DNA of 64,000 nucleotides from Oxytricha trifallax (GCA_000711775.1 ARYC01017424.1:62001-126000), one strand, 5' to 3'. Shown: positions 1 to 13,205, counted from the first letter of the stretch. Numbers and translations are program-made. Notes: a model not told the origin generated them from the letters alone.

Positions 1-764
1 ATATTGCTAGTTAGATCCCTAATAATACAAAAGAGTAATCTTGCTCGGCCCCTCTCACCATGTTTACTTAGAATCATGTGCTTTAACTCTCTGCTCAAAG
101 TATCAAACTCCCCTTGGAGATCTTGTGATTGACAAGGAATTCAATGAATAGCTTTTGAAAGAGAATAGTTTTAAGTAGATGCCTAAATAGATTGATGAAG
201 AAGAACATTCTCTGGAGATGCATCTTCCATACATTAAAAAGGTCTTTGGGGATTAAATTCAGTTAGTGCCTATCCTTGTTGGCAACTTGACCAAAGATAA
301 AGAAGCACTCTATGGAAAGACTCTTGCCAAGTAAAAATAAAATATACATTCAACATTTTTAATTGTGATTATTATATCTGAGAGACAAGGATGAGAATTT
401 GTTCATAATTTCATCAGATTTCTGTCATTGGGGAAAAGATTTCGATTACATGTATTTGGTTGAAAAAGTAGACAAAGATCAGAACACAATTTCAAAGTAA
501 ATCGAAAGAATTGATAAGGATGGGATCAATCACATTATTGGCTAAGATGTTGAAAAATTCAACGAATATTTAGACATTACTGATAATACTATCTGTGGGA
601 GACACCCTATTGGAGTGCTTTTGGAATGCTTGAAGGAGATGGACACGAGAACATTTGAAACAGAGCTAGCTCAATATGGACAAAGTACTAATATTATTGA
701 TGATAAAAGGGAGACTTCAGTGTCCTATGCAAGTATTGTAACCAGAGATAAAGTTAACATATGA
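1..764 (+). CDS. MEMO1: MEMO1-family protein, 5' truncated by window
   Basis: The reading frame is open at the window edge in frame 2. It shows the MEMO family signature in order: VILLGPSHHVYLESCAL, then EEEHSLEMHLPYIKKVFG, LVPILVGNL, IISSDFCHWG, TICGRHPIGVLLE and a final SVSYAS. The H49/H81/C244-like positions of the MEMO fold (GPSHH, EMHLPY, CGRHP) are all present. MEMO proteins are metal/redox-active, dioxygenase-like proteins linked to cell motility signalling. One intron of about 50 nt (from about 329, GTAAAA, to about 382, TGAG) lies between the LAK and DKDEN segments. In-frame TAG/TAA codons stand where the family has arbitrary residues, supporting the Gln code. The stop is TGA at 762-764. 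About 50 N-terminal residues are missing because the window starts inside the gene. Confidence 0.9.
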
Positions 765-1244
765 ATATATTCTGATTTAAATTTGAGTATCAAGTTAAAG
801 TTAATTTCTTTAATATTAAAGAATTATAAATAAAAAGCTTTTTGTAAAATAGAGTCATGTATTTAAAAAATTATTATATAAATTGAAGAAAAATTATTCT
901 TGTTATTTGGCATGATTATTTTAAACAGCACAACAGTTTTTATAGATCTTAACCTCATATTTGAGTTATTATAATGTTTAGATAATATGAATAAATAAAT
1001 TTAATTTAGGGTCATTAGAGAAATATTCATAAGAGGCATTCGTATTACTGCATAAATATTGGTTATTTAATTTTTTTCATCTAAGACTATAAATTAATTC
1101 TTTGTTTAAATTAAAATTATTAAATGAGTAAATAACTTTTATGTTTAATTTAATTTTATTTTAAAGTTCATAATAATCAATAAATTTAAGACTAATTTAA
1201 ACCAATTACTATGCTCATTTAAGAGCTTAAACATAAATTTAAAT
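765..1244. other. AT-rich spacer between convergent genes
   Basis: This stretch of about 480 bp is very AT-rich and lies between the TGA stops of the MEMO1-like gene (+) and the Q/N/S-rich ORF (-). I see no coding-like frame, repeat or RNA. It must hold the 3' UTRs and, if each gene becomes a separate somatic chromosome, the chromosome ends. Confidence 0.5.
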
Positions 1245-2369
1245 TCAATACTCTCTCTTTGTCTAGAGAGGATTCCTAAAATTGCTGAAGTTTTACCCTT
1301 GTCTATTATTATTAGCTCCAGACGTATTATTCATTGAAGAGTTTTATGAGTTTCTTATTAATTCGTTGACATTTTACTGCATGACTTTGTTTCCCATTGT
1401 CAAGAATGTTTGCAACTTATCAGCTTGCTAGTTGTTGTTATTCCTGCTTTTTCCAGTTAAACTATTCTAAGAAGCTCTTTAACTCATATTGCCAAAGCCT
1501 GACAGATTTTACTGTTGCTTCACACTGCCATTGTTGCTCAAGTTAACAGAGATGTCCTGATGAGAGATTCTTCTCTCGTTAGTTAAGTAATTACCGCTTG
1601 TATTATGAGGGTTACCGCTTCCACTTACATTCAAGAATCTACTGGTGTTGCTGCTTATATTACTGCTGTTCTTGCTGTTTGTTTGTCTGCTTTGTGAGTT
1701 GCTATGATAGCTGTTGTTAACGTTCGAGTTTTGAATTTGGTTAGTGTTAACTATCTAGGAATTGGCAACTCCACCAAAAGAATTATATTGCTAGACATTT
1801 CCACTCGAGAAGTGAGCAAGTGGGGCTCTAAATGTCATCGGTTAGTAACCAACATTACTGCTACCACTTGAACTCTTTTTCTGTTGATTACTGTTACTAG
1901 TAATTGATCTATCCCTTAAGACTTTTTATGAGTTTTAGTGCATTAACTACTGCTATTAGTGAGGTAAGAGTTGCTACTTTTAAGGCTATTAAGATGCAAC
2001 ACTTGTAGTACTTTGCTTCCTTTCTCCTAAAATATTTACAAAACCTCCTGTAAAACTAGTTGCAGTTTAGTTTCTGTTTTCTTTCGAAGGATTTCTAGCA
2101 GTAGATGGCATCAAATATTGAGTTTTTGGCTTGCGAATATTTGTTTATTTATTATTCATTATTAGTTGTTAATTGGTCTAACCATCTACAAAGTTATTGA
2201 AAGAAGATTAATTATTAGGATTGGCAAAAGATCTAAAAACTTGTTGCTGTTATTGTAAATCAGCCATACAGTTGTTTGACTATCTGGAAACCTAAGTTTA
2301 AAATTGCTGATTTTGAATATCAAAAGAGTTTGTGGAATTGGGATTATTCATAGCAAAAAACATATTCAT
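1245..2369 (-). CDS. Q/N/S-rich low-complexity protein
   Basis: This is a 375-codon frame on the minus strand from ATG at 2369 to TGA at 1245-1247, with dozens of in-frame TAA/TAG codons and no TGA. The product starts MNMFFAMNNPNS and is dominated by Gln, Asn and Ser, with runs such as NNNNQQ and SSNISSNTS. I recognise no domain. The frame stays open upstream and can be joined, through a possible intron at about 2375-2465, to a small acidic exon pair starting at 2659 (MSDQSALYHSTKMQ, then GVAPDKTEGVNEVRLQEVAERR and an E/D tail). The true start may therefore be 2659. Function is unknown; low-complexity composition of this kind is common in ciliate regulatory proteins. Confidence 0.6.
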
Positions 2370-2454
2370 GATGCTTTTTAAATAAAATAAAGTGAATTAG
2401 AAAATTAATTTACAATAATAGTAATAGTAATAACAACAATAGTAATAGTAAATC

Positions 2455-2659
2455 TAAAAAAACGTTTCATCTTCATCTTCCTCCTCATCTTCATCACCAA
2501 TATTGACTTTCTGTGCCCTTCTCTCTGCGACTTCCTGAAGTCTCACTTCGTTGACGCCCTCAGTCTTGTCAGGTGCAACCCCTGTCAAAATAAAATGTTA
2601 GATATGTATTTTGTAACTTACATTTTTGTTGAATGATACAGAGCACTCTGATCAGACAT
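2455..2659 (-). CDS. Short acidic two-exon reading frame, possibly the N-terminus of the next ORF
   Basis: On the minus strand ATG at 2659 begins MSDQSALYHSTKMQ. A 36-nt intron (GTTACA..GACAG, about 2587-2622) joins in frame to GVAPDKTEGVNEVRLQEVAERR and an acidic DEDEEEDEDE tail. The GC-richer exon and clean splice sites argue that it is coding. It lies 42 bp downstream of the TGA (2702-2704) of the long upstream frame, which is very tight for separate genes. It is also in the same frame as the Q/N/S-rich ORF below it. It may be an exon of either neighbour. Function unknown. Confidence 0.45.
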
Positions 2660-2701
2660 GTTTTAAATTATTTATTTGTCTATTTTATTATTTAATACAA
2701 T

Positions 2702-5700
2702 TCACTTTATTTAGAAAATTTCATGATTCTAAATGCTTGCTGTGGCGTTTCTTGTTGATTGATTGCCAGACTAGATCTTATAATTCATTTCTTCGCTTTA
2801 AGCAGTTTCCACATTTTAATATCTAGGGGAAGCCTTTATCATATTTCGAAGCTTCTGAATATTTGTCTGAATAAAATCTTACTAGTTGTTCAAAGTCATG
2901 TTTCTATATGTATTTGGCCCTCCTTGATATTCCCTTTAAGTTTATGCATAGTCTTATTGATCAGATAAAATTTAGAGTCTGTTTTGAGTAATCTACATCA
3001 GGTCTTATTGTGAAAGTGTCATATTGAACTTTTCTTCTTAAAGCTCCTGTTGCAATATTCTTGATTCAGGGAGAGTGTATTGTACTTTAGTATTGTACGA
3101 TTATTCAGTAGGAATTTCTTCTCCTACATCCAGTTCCTCCTCCTCATCATCCGACTAGTAATCTTGAATATTATGTGGTGAATAATGTTAATACTTGTTC
3201 TGTACATCATAATCTACCATTTAAAGTCTGCTTTCATCTTCTTAAGTCAAATTGAAGTTAATGGTCTATTCACCTCCACTAACGATCAAAGTACTTTTTT
3301 TATTGGCCTTGTTTTACTGATTTTTCTTTGCCATATCATACCCAAAGCTTAACTTCTTGCAAATATTGTTTTAACTGCCTTAGGGATTATAATTCGAGAC
3401 ATTTGGAATCATAACACTGCTTGGCTATGCAGACTCAGTTGTAAGTACTTGTTTAGCATTTATATTCTCAGAGATTATCTTAAATTTACTATGGGAAGAT
3501 AATTCAAAATCATATGGCCTACTATCCCTTCCATACTCATTAATGTTACTAACTCTTTGATAGTAATCATTGTCAACTTAATCATTTTAAGGCTAGAAGG
3601 GTTTTGAGAAATCCTCTGGATCACTTTCTTCAGAAACCAATTCCTGCAATTGTTAATATTCATTTACTCCCATATCATAGCAATTGAGTTGGCTTTGATT
3701 TGTTGTAATATTTTGATGATTAATGATTGAAACATCATGAATCTGTTAAACTCTAGGACTCATAGCCATTTCAATAGGATCAGCATACTGATTGTTTGAG
3801 TAAACGCTTAAATATTATAAAGATAATAATACTTTCTTCTCTTTAGAAGACACTCTTATTGTGTAAAAGCATTTGATAATCGCCATCTGGAGTTAGCTCA
3901 AGCATTTAATAGTTAGTTGCCATTTCATTTAATAAATCTCGATTGAGTTAACTAGGAACAAACGACTCGTCAAACTTTGGTGAAATATGAAGGATTTTCG
4001 TTTAATTAGTGGTGTTGGGATCTTAAAAATTTATTATCTAGGATTATTGCTATTACTGATATTACTGATATGCATACTAGATGGGAATTGCTTTTTAGTT
4101 AACAGTTCCTAAATCAATAGTTTTCTTTTGCATTAGATTCTTTTACATCTCAAGAAAATCTTAAGACACATCATTCTATAGATTTTATGACTGCAGTGTC
4201 TAATCCAATTTTCTAGATAAATCAGCTATACTGCTCTTTACATAGCACTATGAGATATTATTTGCACTTTGAACTCTATGAATAATATGTTGCTCTTTAT
4301 CTTCTTGGTCAAATTCATCAAACATGTCATGCTCTTACTAGTCCATATCAACGGAATAGTCCTGTTCTAGAACAGAGTTCATTTGATATCTTTGATCGCT
4401 CTTTTTCTTTGTAAATATATATTAATATTATTGTAAGATTAGAACCTAGAGCAAAATTTGAGCCTGGATCTGAAGGTTATCTTTAAGCACACTCATCTCT
4501 AAAAGTTGAAGGTCTGTGAGTTTTGTTAATTGAGTCAAATTTATCTTCATTACTTTCCTGGACATCCTCGTCATTACTTTTCTAGCTCAACAATCTTAGT
4601 TCTCCAAAAGTGGAAGTCTAAGGTATTCCCTTTTAATTATCTAAATGATCATGAATTTTGTCACTTAGAGTTATTTGATTCATTTAGCCTTGGAAATAAT
4701 CCTAATTGGTATTTTGTTATTAAAGAGGAGGAACCTAATTCTTCAATCTTAGATTTGATTAAATGCTCTATTGATAAATCTTATTCTCTATGCTGTATTA
4801 TTATACACCATATGGGTGCTGTTGAGCAGCTCCTCTAAAAAGCTAGTAAGATTCGCTTGTACATAATGGGTTTATTTTAGGGCTAATATTTTTACTCTAA
4901 TTCTCAAAAATAAGCTTCTTCTTTTATATTTCCTAATTTTCATCATAAAGTTGGTCAGGTGTTTAAGTAATTTCTATTTATAGCTGATTTAACTAATGAT
5001 CAAAACTTTAGTCGTAATTTTGCTCATAGCCATATTAATTATTAACTGAAGACATATAACTCTTGTCAATGTCTTCTTATTAACGTTCTTTGATTCTGCT
5101 AATTTGGTCTCTAAAAGCTTTGTTCATGTCTTAAATTGAGACATTTAGATGGTTCAAATTTTCATAACTTTATTAGTGATTTAACTGATTGTTTTGTTGA
5201 TACTACATATTCTATACTTACTCTTAACGACTGGTCTTTTTGCCCTATCTCATTTAATGATCCTTTAAAGGAAGAGGATAGTCGAGATAATTTTAGACTT
5301 TTTATTTGTCTTACATTAATAATTCTGAAATTGCAACAGTTTTATTTTAATTTTTAGCACTTGAGAAACCTGCATCGGTTCGCTTATGATTAAAGAATTT
5401 ACTAGTATCCTTTTAGTTTAGATTCTTTTTGCCTGACTCTGCTCCTGGAGTGAAGCTTAGATAATCATTGAGAGTTGGCTTTTTACTGCTGGATTTATCC
5501 TGAACTTATTGATAGTAAAGATTTGTTTAATATTGAATCTTTTAATACCCATTCTAAGCACAGTATTTGCCCACTGATTTAGCAGGAGGTTGCTGCTAAG
5601 TTCTATAATGATTTCTGCTTGTGTACTCTCCTGCTTCTCTCAAAGTAGTTTTGTTCAAAATATTTGGGCCTTGGCATACTCCGCCTCCAGTTTTTCTTTT

Positions 5701-7645
5701 GTTTAAAATCATGGACATTTCCACAGGCTGTTAGAGAGTAAAAGATAAATTTGTGAAAGCGCCTGATTTCTTAATAAGCATAGTTTCATCTTAATCATAC
5801 ATAAATGAAGCTAAAGCTTAAAATCCAATCTTTTGATTCTTTTTTCTTATATCATCCACTCTCTTAAACATCAGAAGAATAGATGCTTTCTTTGACTTTA
5901 AATATTTTTGTCTTAATTAGAATTGCACAATTAGTTACTTGAACATTTTAAAGTATTTGTACTTTTATTATTACTCATGTGTATGAGACATCATTTCTAG
6001 AGCAATTACTACTCTTTTTCCTCTTGCTATTTTCATTTTCCAATCTTAAAACTTTGCTTTCAGGATAATTTTACTCTATACTTGGCAAATCAACTCAAAT
6101 CCTTAATTAATTTGAATCTTACTTTGGTGCCTACTCTACAATCTCTCTTTAAATAAGAGGAATGCTTTACATAGAGTTGTTCGATTAATAGATTTAATAT
6201 AAATTGAGAATTTTTATTTTGTTTCAGAATGCATCTTAATATCATTGAATATATTCTTTTTTTGTTAGATTAAGAGTTTATTGCAAACTAAATGAATCAT
6301 TTTGAAGTTCATTTCGAGAATTTATTTCTCATTGGACCAGTTTATGATGCTCCTTATGGATTTCTCCAGCATTTATTTATTTTTTCTGAAAATAGCTGCT
6401 GATAAAGTATTAAATGCTTTTTGTCTCTTTTCTCGTAGTTTTACTTAGATTTACAAGTAATGATCTTTTAGTACCTTGAAACTATAAAGCTAATTTTATT
6501 GAAGCTTGTTTAAGATTAATTAGTCCACTTTAAGTAGTTGAGATGCTTGTTTGGCAAATTAATTTTGCTTGTGTTAGATATAAACTCTTAGCTGCTTCTC
6601 TTTATAAAATTTCTTGATTCTCTTCAACCCAAAATGCTTCTAGGAAGTTATTTGATTTTTCATAATGATTGTGAGTAATTTTGCAAAATTATGCAAGTGT
6701 TCCTTTCTCAGGGTTTAATGAGTTGAGTATTGCTTAATGCTTTAGTATGCCCATTGTTTTTATGAGTTTCTTAAGTCGTTAATTTTGATTAAACCACGAC
6801 GATAATTCTCATAAACTTAGAAATATTTCGAGTGTTAAATGAATTGGCTTAGGTTTTAAATATTACTTGGTCGATTTTATGGATCTTGCTAAGCCACGCT
6901 AATTGTGTTTAAAAAAATAATATTTGAAAAGTCAATAAATCTAGGAGAATTTTAGCTATTACTAGTTTAAGGCAGTATAAACTCTTAGATAAGTTAATTG
7001 TTTTATTGATTTGAAATCTCACTTTTGAGGTTTTTGAATTTTTCTTCAGTTAACATCATAATATGGGTAGTATTTCCTTGATTAGAAGGAGTTGAAGCTG
7101 ATTTTATGTTGCTCACTAGATTTTCATCATTAAATGGCTGAGCTTAATGTTACATAGGACTTTGACTTTAGTTAAAAATGAAACTTTGTGATTGAGATTA
7201 ATCAATATAGTTTTAGTTTAATTGATAGGGATTGTTGCTATTAGGCATCTTCTATAGTATGATTTAACTTTAATCTGACTTGTTTTCGGCTGCTTTGTTT
7301 TGTTAATTTAGGTTTACTGTGAAGGAATTAATTAACCTATTGTTTTAACTGTTAACATCTGAAACTCTGATTACACAACCATTATTGTCAAAAGCACTAA
7401 GTTCATCAAAATTAATTCTTCTTATAATGTTTGATTGGTTTTATTTAGAATCTGGGGTGCAACTATTACTTATAGTATATTCTATTTCAAAATTATCTTC
7501 TGTTTAGTGAGTCATTCTGCCAATGGAATCTCTTGGTGGAAGCTGCAATTACTAGTTCTTAGGAAGAATATTACTATATCTTTGCTGGTACTACAATATC
7601 TAACTTTCTTAGATTAATGAATAAAAACTAAGGAACAATTTTTCT
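2702..7645 (-). CDS. Very long Q/N-rich protein with helical, Sfi1-like repeats
   Basis: This is a minus-strand frame of about 1,600 codons, almost free of TGA but full of TAA/TAG glutamines. The first part (about 7.6-6.9 kb) is Q/N/S-rich. The middle (about 6.8-5.8 kb) is basic and helical, with spaced aromatic/basic units such as CKAFLLFKERLQ, KAKFQDWKMK and KYFKMFKQL, which recall centrin-binding Sfi1 repeats (inference). The C-terminal third is acidic and Q/N-rich. A 22-bp IES with TTGTAA pointers (4409-4430) must be removed to keep the frame, and another short interruption lies near 3.8 kb. At its 5' end the frame is continuous with the RCC1 gene except for one TGA (7645-7647), which a 60-nt intron (GTTATT..CTAAG) would remove. 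The two may be one gene of more than 2,800 codons. Confidence 0.6.
4409..4430 (-). other. 22-bp IES, pointer TTGTAA
   Basis: TTGTAA occurs at 4409-4414 and 4431-4436 (TTACAA on the coding strand). Keeping one copy removes 22 bp and shifts the minus-strand frame from one ending in a nearby TGA to one that continues, reading GSNLTKKKSDQRYQMNSVLE. No GT..AG intron gives this join. Confidence 0.7.
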
Positions 7646-10600
7646 CATTTTTTATAATATAAATAACTTTGACTTAACATTTGTGATTAGTTTTAACTAG
7701 ATTTATCACCAAAAACATAGTATATACCATCACTATCCTAGTTTTAATCAATCATTTGGATTTACTCATTAAATAGTTTCTTATCAGTACTAACTGTGGC
7801 TTTTTATTCTTCTTCTTGCATTTATTTAGCATTCATAATCTAAATTTAGTTCGCGTTTTAATTTATTTGGCAGTTATTCTAAGGAAATTGATTGTTAGCC
7901 TAGAGCACAGCTTAAACAAACGACTTATTTTTTTATGATTAGCATGAGCTATTACTTTTGTTTCTTTTATCTGTTCCCTCTTATGTTTATTAATTAATAA
8001 CTTAGACATTGTTGAATTTACCTGAATGTTATGATTTCAATAACATACTACGCCTATCTTGTTAACTTACAGAGTTTTGAGTTACGTTAAAACTGTCTGA
8101 AAGCTCACTGCTCTACAGAGATATTTAAGATTTGTCAAAGTCAGAAACTTTTCTCTGGCTAGTGTCAGATTAATTCATGTTTTAATTTGAGTTTGACTGC
8201 ATTCTTTTGTTTTAACTAAAAGAATTCAAAACCCTTCGAGGTGTTGTGGTGCGCTTTGTTTTTATCTTATAATTGTCGATTGTTATTTCCATAGATTCTT
8301 CGATACAATCGTCTACTAAAAAAGAAAAATGAATTAATAGGCTCAAAACTTTTCTTGTTGTTCTTACAATACTAGCCTCTCTTGAACTAAGTTTTGACTG
8401 TGAAAAGTTCATTGAATCTTATTGATTAGAATTGAACTTAATCTAGAACTCTACTTTCTATTCTTCTGGTTCGTATATTTCCTCCTCAGAGAGCTCTTTA
8501 TTTTATTGGTCCTCTTCAGGGAATTGTTGCTAAATGCTGATTTGAACAGGAGTAAGACTTTGATCTAACGATACCTCATATTAGTCTTCTTGTTATTCGA
8601 TTTACTCTTAGTCTTAAATGATCTCTTGCTGAATTTCTTCGTACTCGTCACTGCTATTCGATTAATTTGCTTCTTCTTCAGAGTTCTACATATCTTGGTT
8701 TTATTGAGGTGTTCCAGAGCTATTATTCAAGAAGCTGGGATAGGATAGCTCAATTTTTGAGTTTCTAAGCATGGGATTCATTTAATCAGTGCACTATTTC
8801 ATAGAAGGACTTGAGTTCTGATTGTAAAGACAATGGGATTAAGATTTATCATTTGACTAGATAAAGCTCTTGATAGATGAAGGTCTGTAAGGAAAGTTTT
8901 ATCCAGGGGGAAGTTCAAGGTTCATGTTATTTTATTAGTTATTTGTCATAAAGAAATCAGTCTAGTTTGAAATTGGCTTGAATGAATCTAAGTACTATAC
9001 TTAGATGTTTTCATGTTCTTTTACTTAAAATTCGTTTGGTAATGTGAGCTGATCTTGATTAACTTATAATGAAGGACTATCTACGCTCAATTTATATTCT
9101 TTGTTACTACTTCTAGCTATCATATTATCGCTATTGAAGTTGAAAATATTACTGAGCTCTCTGGTGTTCATAAATTAACTAGGATTTATTTGATCATCTT
9201 AGAATGTCTAATCAGTGACACGGAAAGAAGGCTAATGATTGTGACTTGATTTGAACTCATTATTAACTGCTATTGAAATCTCAGGGGTATAGTCTTCGTT
9301 CTTGAATGAGTCTGGAGACTAGCTCAAAATATATAATTTTAAAATAAATTTTCTAATATTTGCATTATCACTTTGGAAATTTTAAGCAGTCTTAAATTCC
9401 TCATCTTCTAATTCTTCCTTCTCAATTTAATCTTAAGTTTCATTAATACTGCTATCATTGCAAAGAGGATTGTAATGCTGCTAATTGTTATTTGACTGTA
9501 CTATCTTAGCCAGAATAACCTGCTATTACTCATTCTATAAACTATTGTAGGCTGTTTCATCATCAAACTTAGAATTTGTTATGAAATTTTGAGCTTAATT
9601 GTTCTAATCTTCAAATATGAGTCCAATTTAGTTTTTAAGTAAAACTAAATTGCTTAGTTTGACACTTTTACTGAATTCTTCGCTGATTTGGTACTCTTTG
9701 ATTTAGAAGTCTTGCCTTAAAAGCATTTTATTTTCTTTGTTAAATGACAATTTGTTCAGGCCAGCTGTGCTCCATTCATAAAGCTTATTATTCGCCTATC
9801 CCATGCCTAGAATTTTAGAGCCACTTATGGCAATACTCTCTATTGGTTGGGTGTTTATTTATACTGATTCAAGAGCGTCATCTACGAAATATACATCTCC
9901 TGTGGATGTTAAACAAAGAATAAACTAATCCCCACAAATCATGTCGTTTATAAAGTTCTCACTTAAGCTTATGATTTATGTCATGGCTACATAATGGATA
10001 AAAATGATGATGTTTTATCTTACCATTTATTGGCTTATTAGCCTGCTTTAATGCTTGGTTTTATTAATCTTTTTGTAATTTATCAATACTTTACAGGAAT
10101 GGCAATTTGAATTAGCCACTTCCAAATCTAGCAGTTGAACTCATTTGCATTCTTCCACCTTACGATTGTAAACTTCCAAATAAGAAAACATATCCAGCAC
10201 CTAAAATTATCAAATTACAATTTATTAAGCCTTACTTGAACAGAAAACTGTGTAAGTGGAATGTGCTACAGCCTTTTTAATTGTAATTTATTTTTGTTTT
10301 GTGACAATAGTTGGCACATTCACTTATTATACTTAGTTTTCAAGTCCTAATTCCCCGTTGGGTCCAAAACCCCAACAAAACAATCTTCCTGATGAATCTA
10401 CTGCACAACTGTGAGTCTCGGCTAATGAGATATTTTTTATCATGAAGTCAAAAAGTTGAGAGTTTGGGCAAGGTCTCTGAGCTTTATACTGATTCCCTAA
10501 GCCTAAGACTCCATGTTTATTCTCTGTATCATCTCCCCAGCAATACAGAGTTCCCTCATCTATATTAAAGTTTATTTAACTATATTAATATTACTTGATA

Positions 10601-11148
10601 GGAAAAACGCTACTTAATCTGAACACGATATCTGATTGATCTTCACATTTTTGAAATCTAAAGAAAGGTTTGTTTAATAACTTTTAAGTTTACAAGTCAA
10701 GTGTAGTGGTGTCATTAAATTTAGTTATTTAAGCGGAAACTTTTCATTTTAACTATATTATTTGTTTTTAATCATTCCATCCTCACTGGGAATGGGAACG
10801 CTAAATTCTCCCCACATGTATACTTAGCCATTTTTAGTCAAACTAATCATAAATTGCTCTCTTGATCCAATCAGAATTTATTGTGTTTGCAAATTTTGGC
10901 TGCTTGCATTAGGTTTATTTATTTATGTATTGATATTTCCTGAGGTTAATTGCTAAGTATTTGTGGGAACACTTTGATCTTAATCTAGATTTAAATCGAT
11001 TATGTTATTCACTAATATCTATATAGGAATTTATATTAATGTAAAATTATGCTACCTTATCCTGATCTAGGTTGCCAAAAGTACGCTTTGTTCTTCTTGA
11101 ACAGGAAAATATTGCTACTGATTGATGATTAGATTATGTTGTTGACAT
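7645..11148 (-). CDS. RCC1-repeat protein with long Q/N-rich tail
   Basis: Minus strand, ATG at 11148, TGA at 7645-7647. RCC1-type blades are clear in the N-terminal 450 residues: GQVYMWGEF, GTLYCWGDDTENKHGVLGLGN, HSCAVDSSGRLFCWGFGPNGELGLEN and later GDVYFVDDALES / LGMGQANNKLYEW. The remaining 650 or so residues are Gln/Asn/Ser/Glu-rich and low complexity. Four GT..AG introns fit: 11019-11055, 10560-10594, 10201-10235 and 9987-10023 (35-37 nt each). RCC1 propellers act as Ran-GEFs or protein scaffolds. With fewer than seven evident blades and a long tail, this is more likely a scaffold or regulatory member than RCC1 itself. The 3' end may run on into the long frame below via an intron. Confidence 0.85.
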
Positions 11149-11365
11149 AGTAGCTTTATAAATTTGAATTTTATATATTTATATTGCTTAATTACGACTT
11201 AAAACTTAATTATTGTTTAAATTCAAATTTCCCACACTCTCTCAATAAATTATATATGTTCACTTAACATCATTTGTTGTGTTATAGTATTTTAGGATTT
11301 AATTAGATTAATTTAAGCCTTTGATTTTGAAAGTCATTATATTATAATGATATTTATGATTATTC

Positions 11366-12105
11366 TCACATAACTGGAGTCACAGTTTTATTAGCATCGC
11401 TTTCTTATTGCTTTAATAGATTTTCTTATTCCTCTTCAAGCTTAATCTATTCCATAATGGAATTCAGTTATTTTTCTTAGTCAAATGTTTTGCTGAATCT
11501 ATTGGCTGAATTTCTAGGTGGCTCTTTTAATTTCACTGCTTTTTCTGAAGTAACTATAAGGGCTTAGAATGCATAGTACATAAAAACTGAAAATACAGCT
11601 ACTCTCATAAAGAATCAATAAAACATTGAACTATGACATTTTATATATCAATTTATTATATTTTATAATTGAATCCTGCATCAAGTGTTCTTAGAAATGG
11701 GACTAACTTGACTAGTGCTCTTGTCCTCATTCTTTGTAACTCCACTCTCATCTCTTTTATCGTCCTTGGTTTGTTTTCAATTTCCTTAATTTTATCTTAT
11801 TTTTTCTTTACTTCATCCTAATGCTGCTGCTAAGTTGCTCTTTGAAATGGATTTGCCTTTTAAGCAGTGGAATCTTTTTATTATTGGCTTAATTGAATAT
11901 TCTTTTGCTTTAAAGTGGAGAAATTTTTATTATCTTCTGTAATAAAAGTTTTTTTAAATTTATCTTAAGGAGTATCAACAAATACTTTATCTTTTTATAG
12001 GATAAGGTAAACCCAAAGTATTAACCTAAATACGTCTTTTTTAAATTAGAAAATCCAATTCAAGGATGGTATAAGCGTAAAATATAAATTTATCTATTCA
12101 AGCAT
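11366..12105 (-). CDS. Small protein with coiled-coil and a hydrophobic segment
   Basis: Minus strand, ATG at 12105, TGA at 11366-11368. The N-terminus has a hydrophobic stretch (FRLILWVYLIL), then a Lys/Gln-rich helical part with the basic element KEMRVELQRMRTRALVKLVPFLRTL. A second exon carries FFMYYAFQALIV and a Glu/Gln-rich tail ending NKTVTPVM. I place a 38-nt intron at 11587-11624 (GTTTTATT..TTTTCAG) because the first exon otherwise hits TGA at 11605 and the second begins with an overlapping ATGA. Without that intron they would be two ORFs overlapping by 4 bp. I do not recognise the family; a small integral membrane protein is the best description. Confidence 0.55.
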
Positions 12106-12370
12106 CTTATGAAAATTAAATTTTTCCTATTACAAACAATAGCTATTAACGCAATAAATAAAAATAAAACTTATAAATAATATTAATTTTTGCAGTATTG
12201 CTATTATTATTAATTTTAGGCAAAGCTTCTATTTTAGATGATAAACAAGCTATTTATCCTATTATTTAAAAGCCTAGAGTAGTTATTGACCATTATTGTT
12301 TGCATTTTGAATTGTTTAATATTAATTTTAGAATTATAATTATTATTTATATTATATTAAAGAAACAATA

Positions 12371-13205
12371 ATGAACTCTAAAGCAACTTAACTTTTGACA
12401 CTTTTAATATCTTTGGGCTTGATCTCTGCAAATCTAATTGTAGACAGAGAATTCGACAAGAATAAGATAGCTGAGGGTATCCCACTTACTGTCAAGTATA
12501 CCTTCTATAACACTTTCTCAAAGTAAGTTAATACAAATTAATTGATTTCTCAGTATACTTGTGATCGTGTGATTAAAGAGTCAATGATAAATCTTTATTT
12601 AGGGATGTGTTGAACTTAGAATTAATTGACAATCACTTCTCAAATGCTTCATTCTATCAACCAAAGGATGCCCAACATGTCAGACTATCAATCGCTTCAC
12701 TGCCACAGTAAGATACTTAAGGAAATATATAATGCATATAGGAAGGAGAAAGTAGTGAGAGAAGTTCAAGTGACACCAGTGATAGAGGGAGAGCACACTT
12801 TTGAGGCAGCTATTTACTCTTATTAGATGCAGGACGATGAAAGTCAAGTCAGATTCACTGGAGTTACAACTAATAAACCAAAGGCTTTAGAGATAGCATC
12901 CAGAAGAGAGTAAACCCTAAGTAATAAATATTAAATACTCTAATATGGATTAAAGTTTACGTTTTGCAATAAGAAACTCACTCAGTAAGCAAAATTAAGA
13001 AGTAATTATCATATTTTAGAATGAGTGGATTGTATTCTTGGTATTGAGTATTATATCAGTTAGTCTACCTTTTGTAATGTGGAGATCAGCCAGAAACTCT
13101 AGAATAGCAAAGACTGAAGAATAGCAAAGCACAAGCAACTAATCCTCTGCGTCTAATGATAACAGCGGCAGATCAGGAGCAAGCAAGAAATAAAAGAGAA
13201 ACTGA
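12371..13205 (+). CDS. SSR2: Translocon-associated protein beta subunit (TRAPbeta/SSR2)
   Basis: The protein starts with a signal peptide (MNSKATQLLTLLISLGLISANL). A lumenal beta-sandwich domain follows (PLTVKYTFYNTFSK, DVLNLELIDNHF, then VTPVIEGEHTFEAAIYSYQ), and a single C-terminal TM helix (EWIVFLVLSIISVSLPFVMW) is followed by a short basic, Ser-rich cytosolic tail. This is the TRAPbeta layout at about the usual length. The protein sits in the ER membrane beside Sec61 and helps translocation. Four introns fit: 12523-12602 (80 nt), 12708-12741, 12921-12955 and 12985-13019. No IES is evident. Identification rests on architecture and motif resemblance. Confidence 0.8.

Noticed and set aside
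2626-7620. Plus-strand open stretches looking like a decayed LINE or other retroelement
   Set aside because: The minus strand is a far longer frame without TGA, with natural Q/N-rich and helical protein sequence and an IES that restores register. The plus-strand ORFs are shadows.
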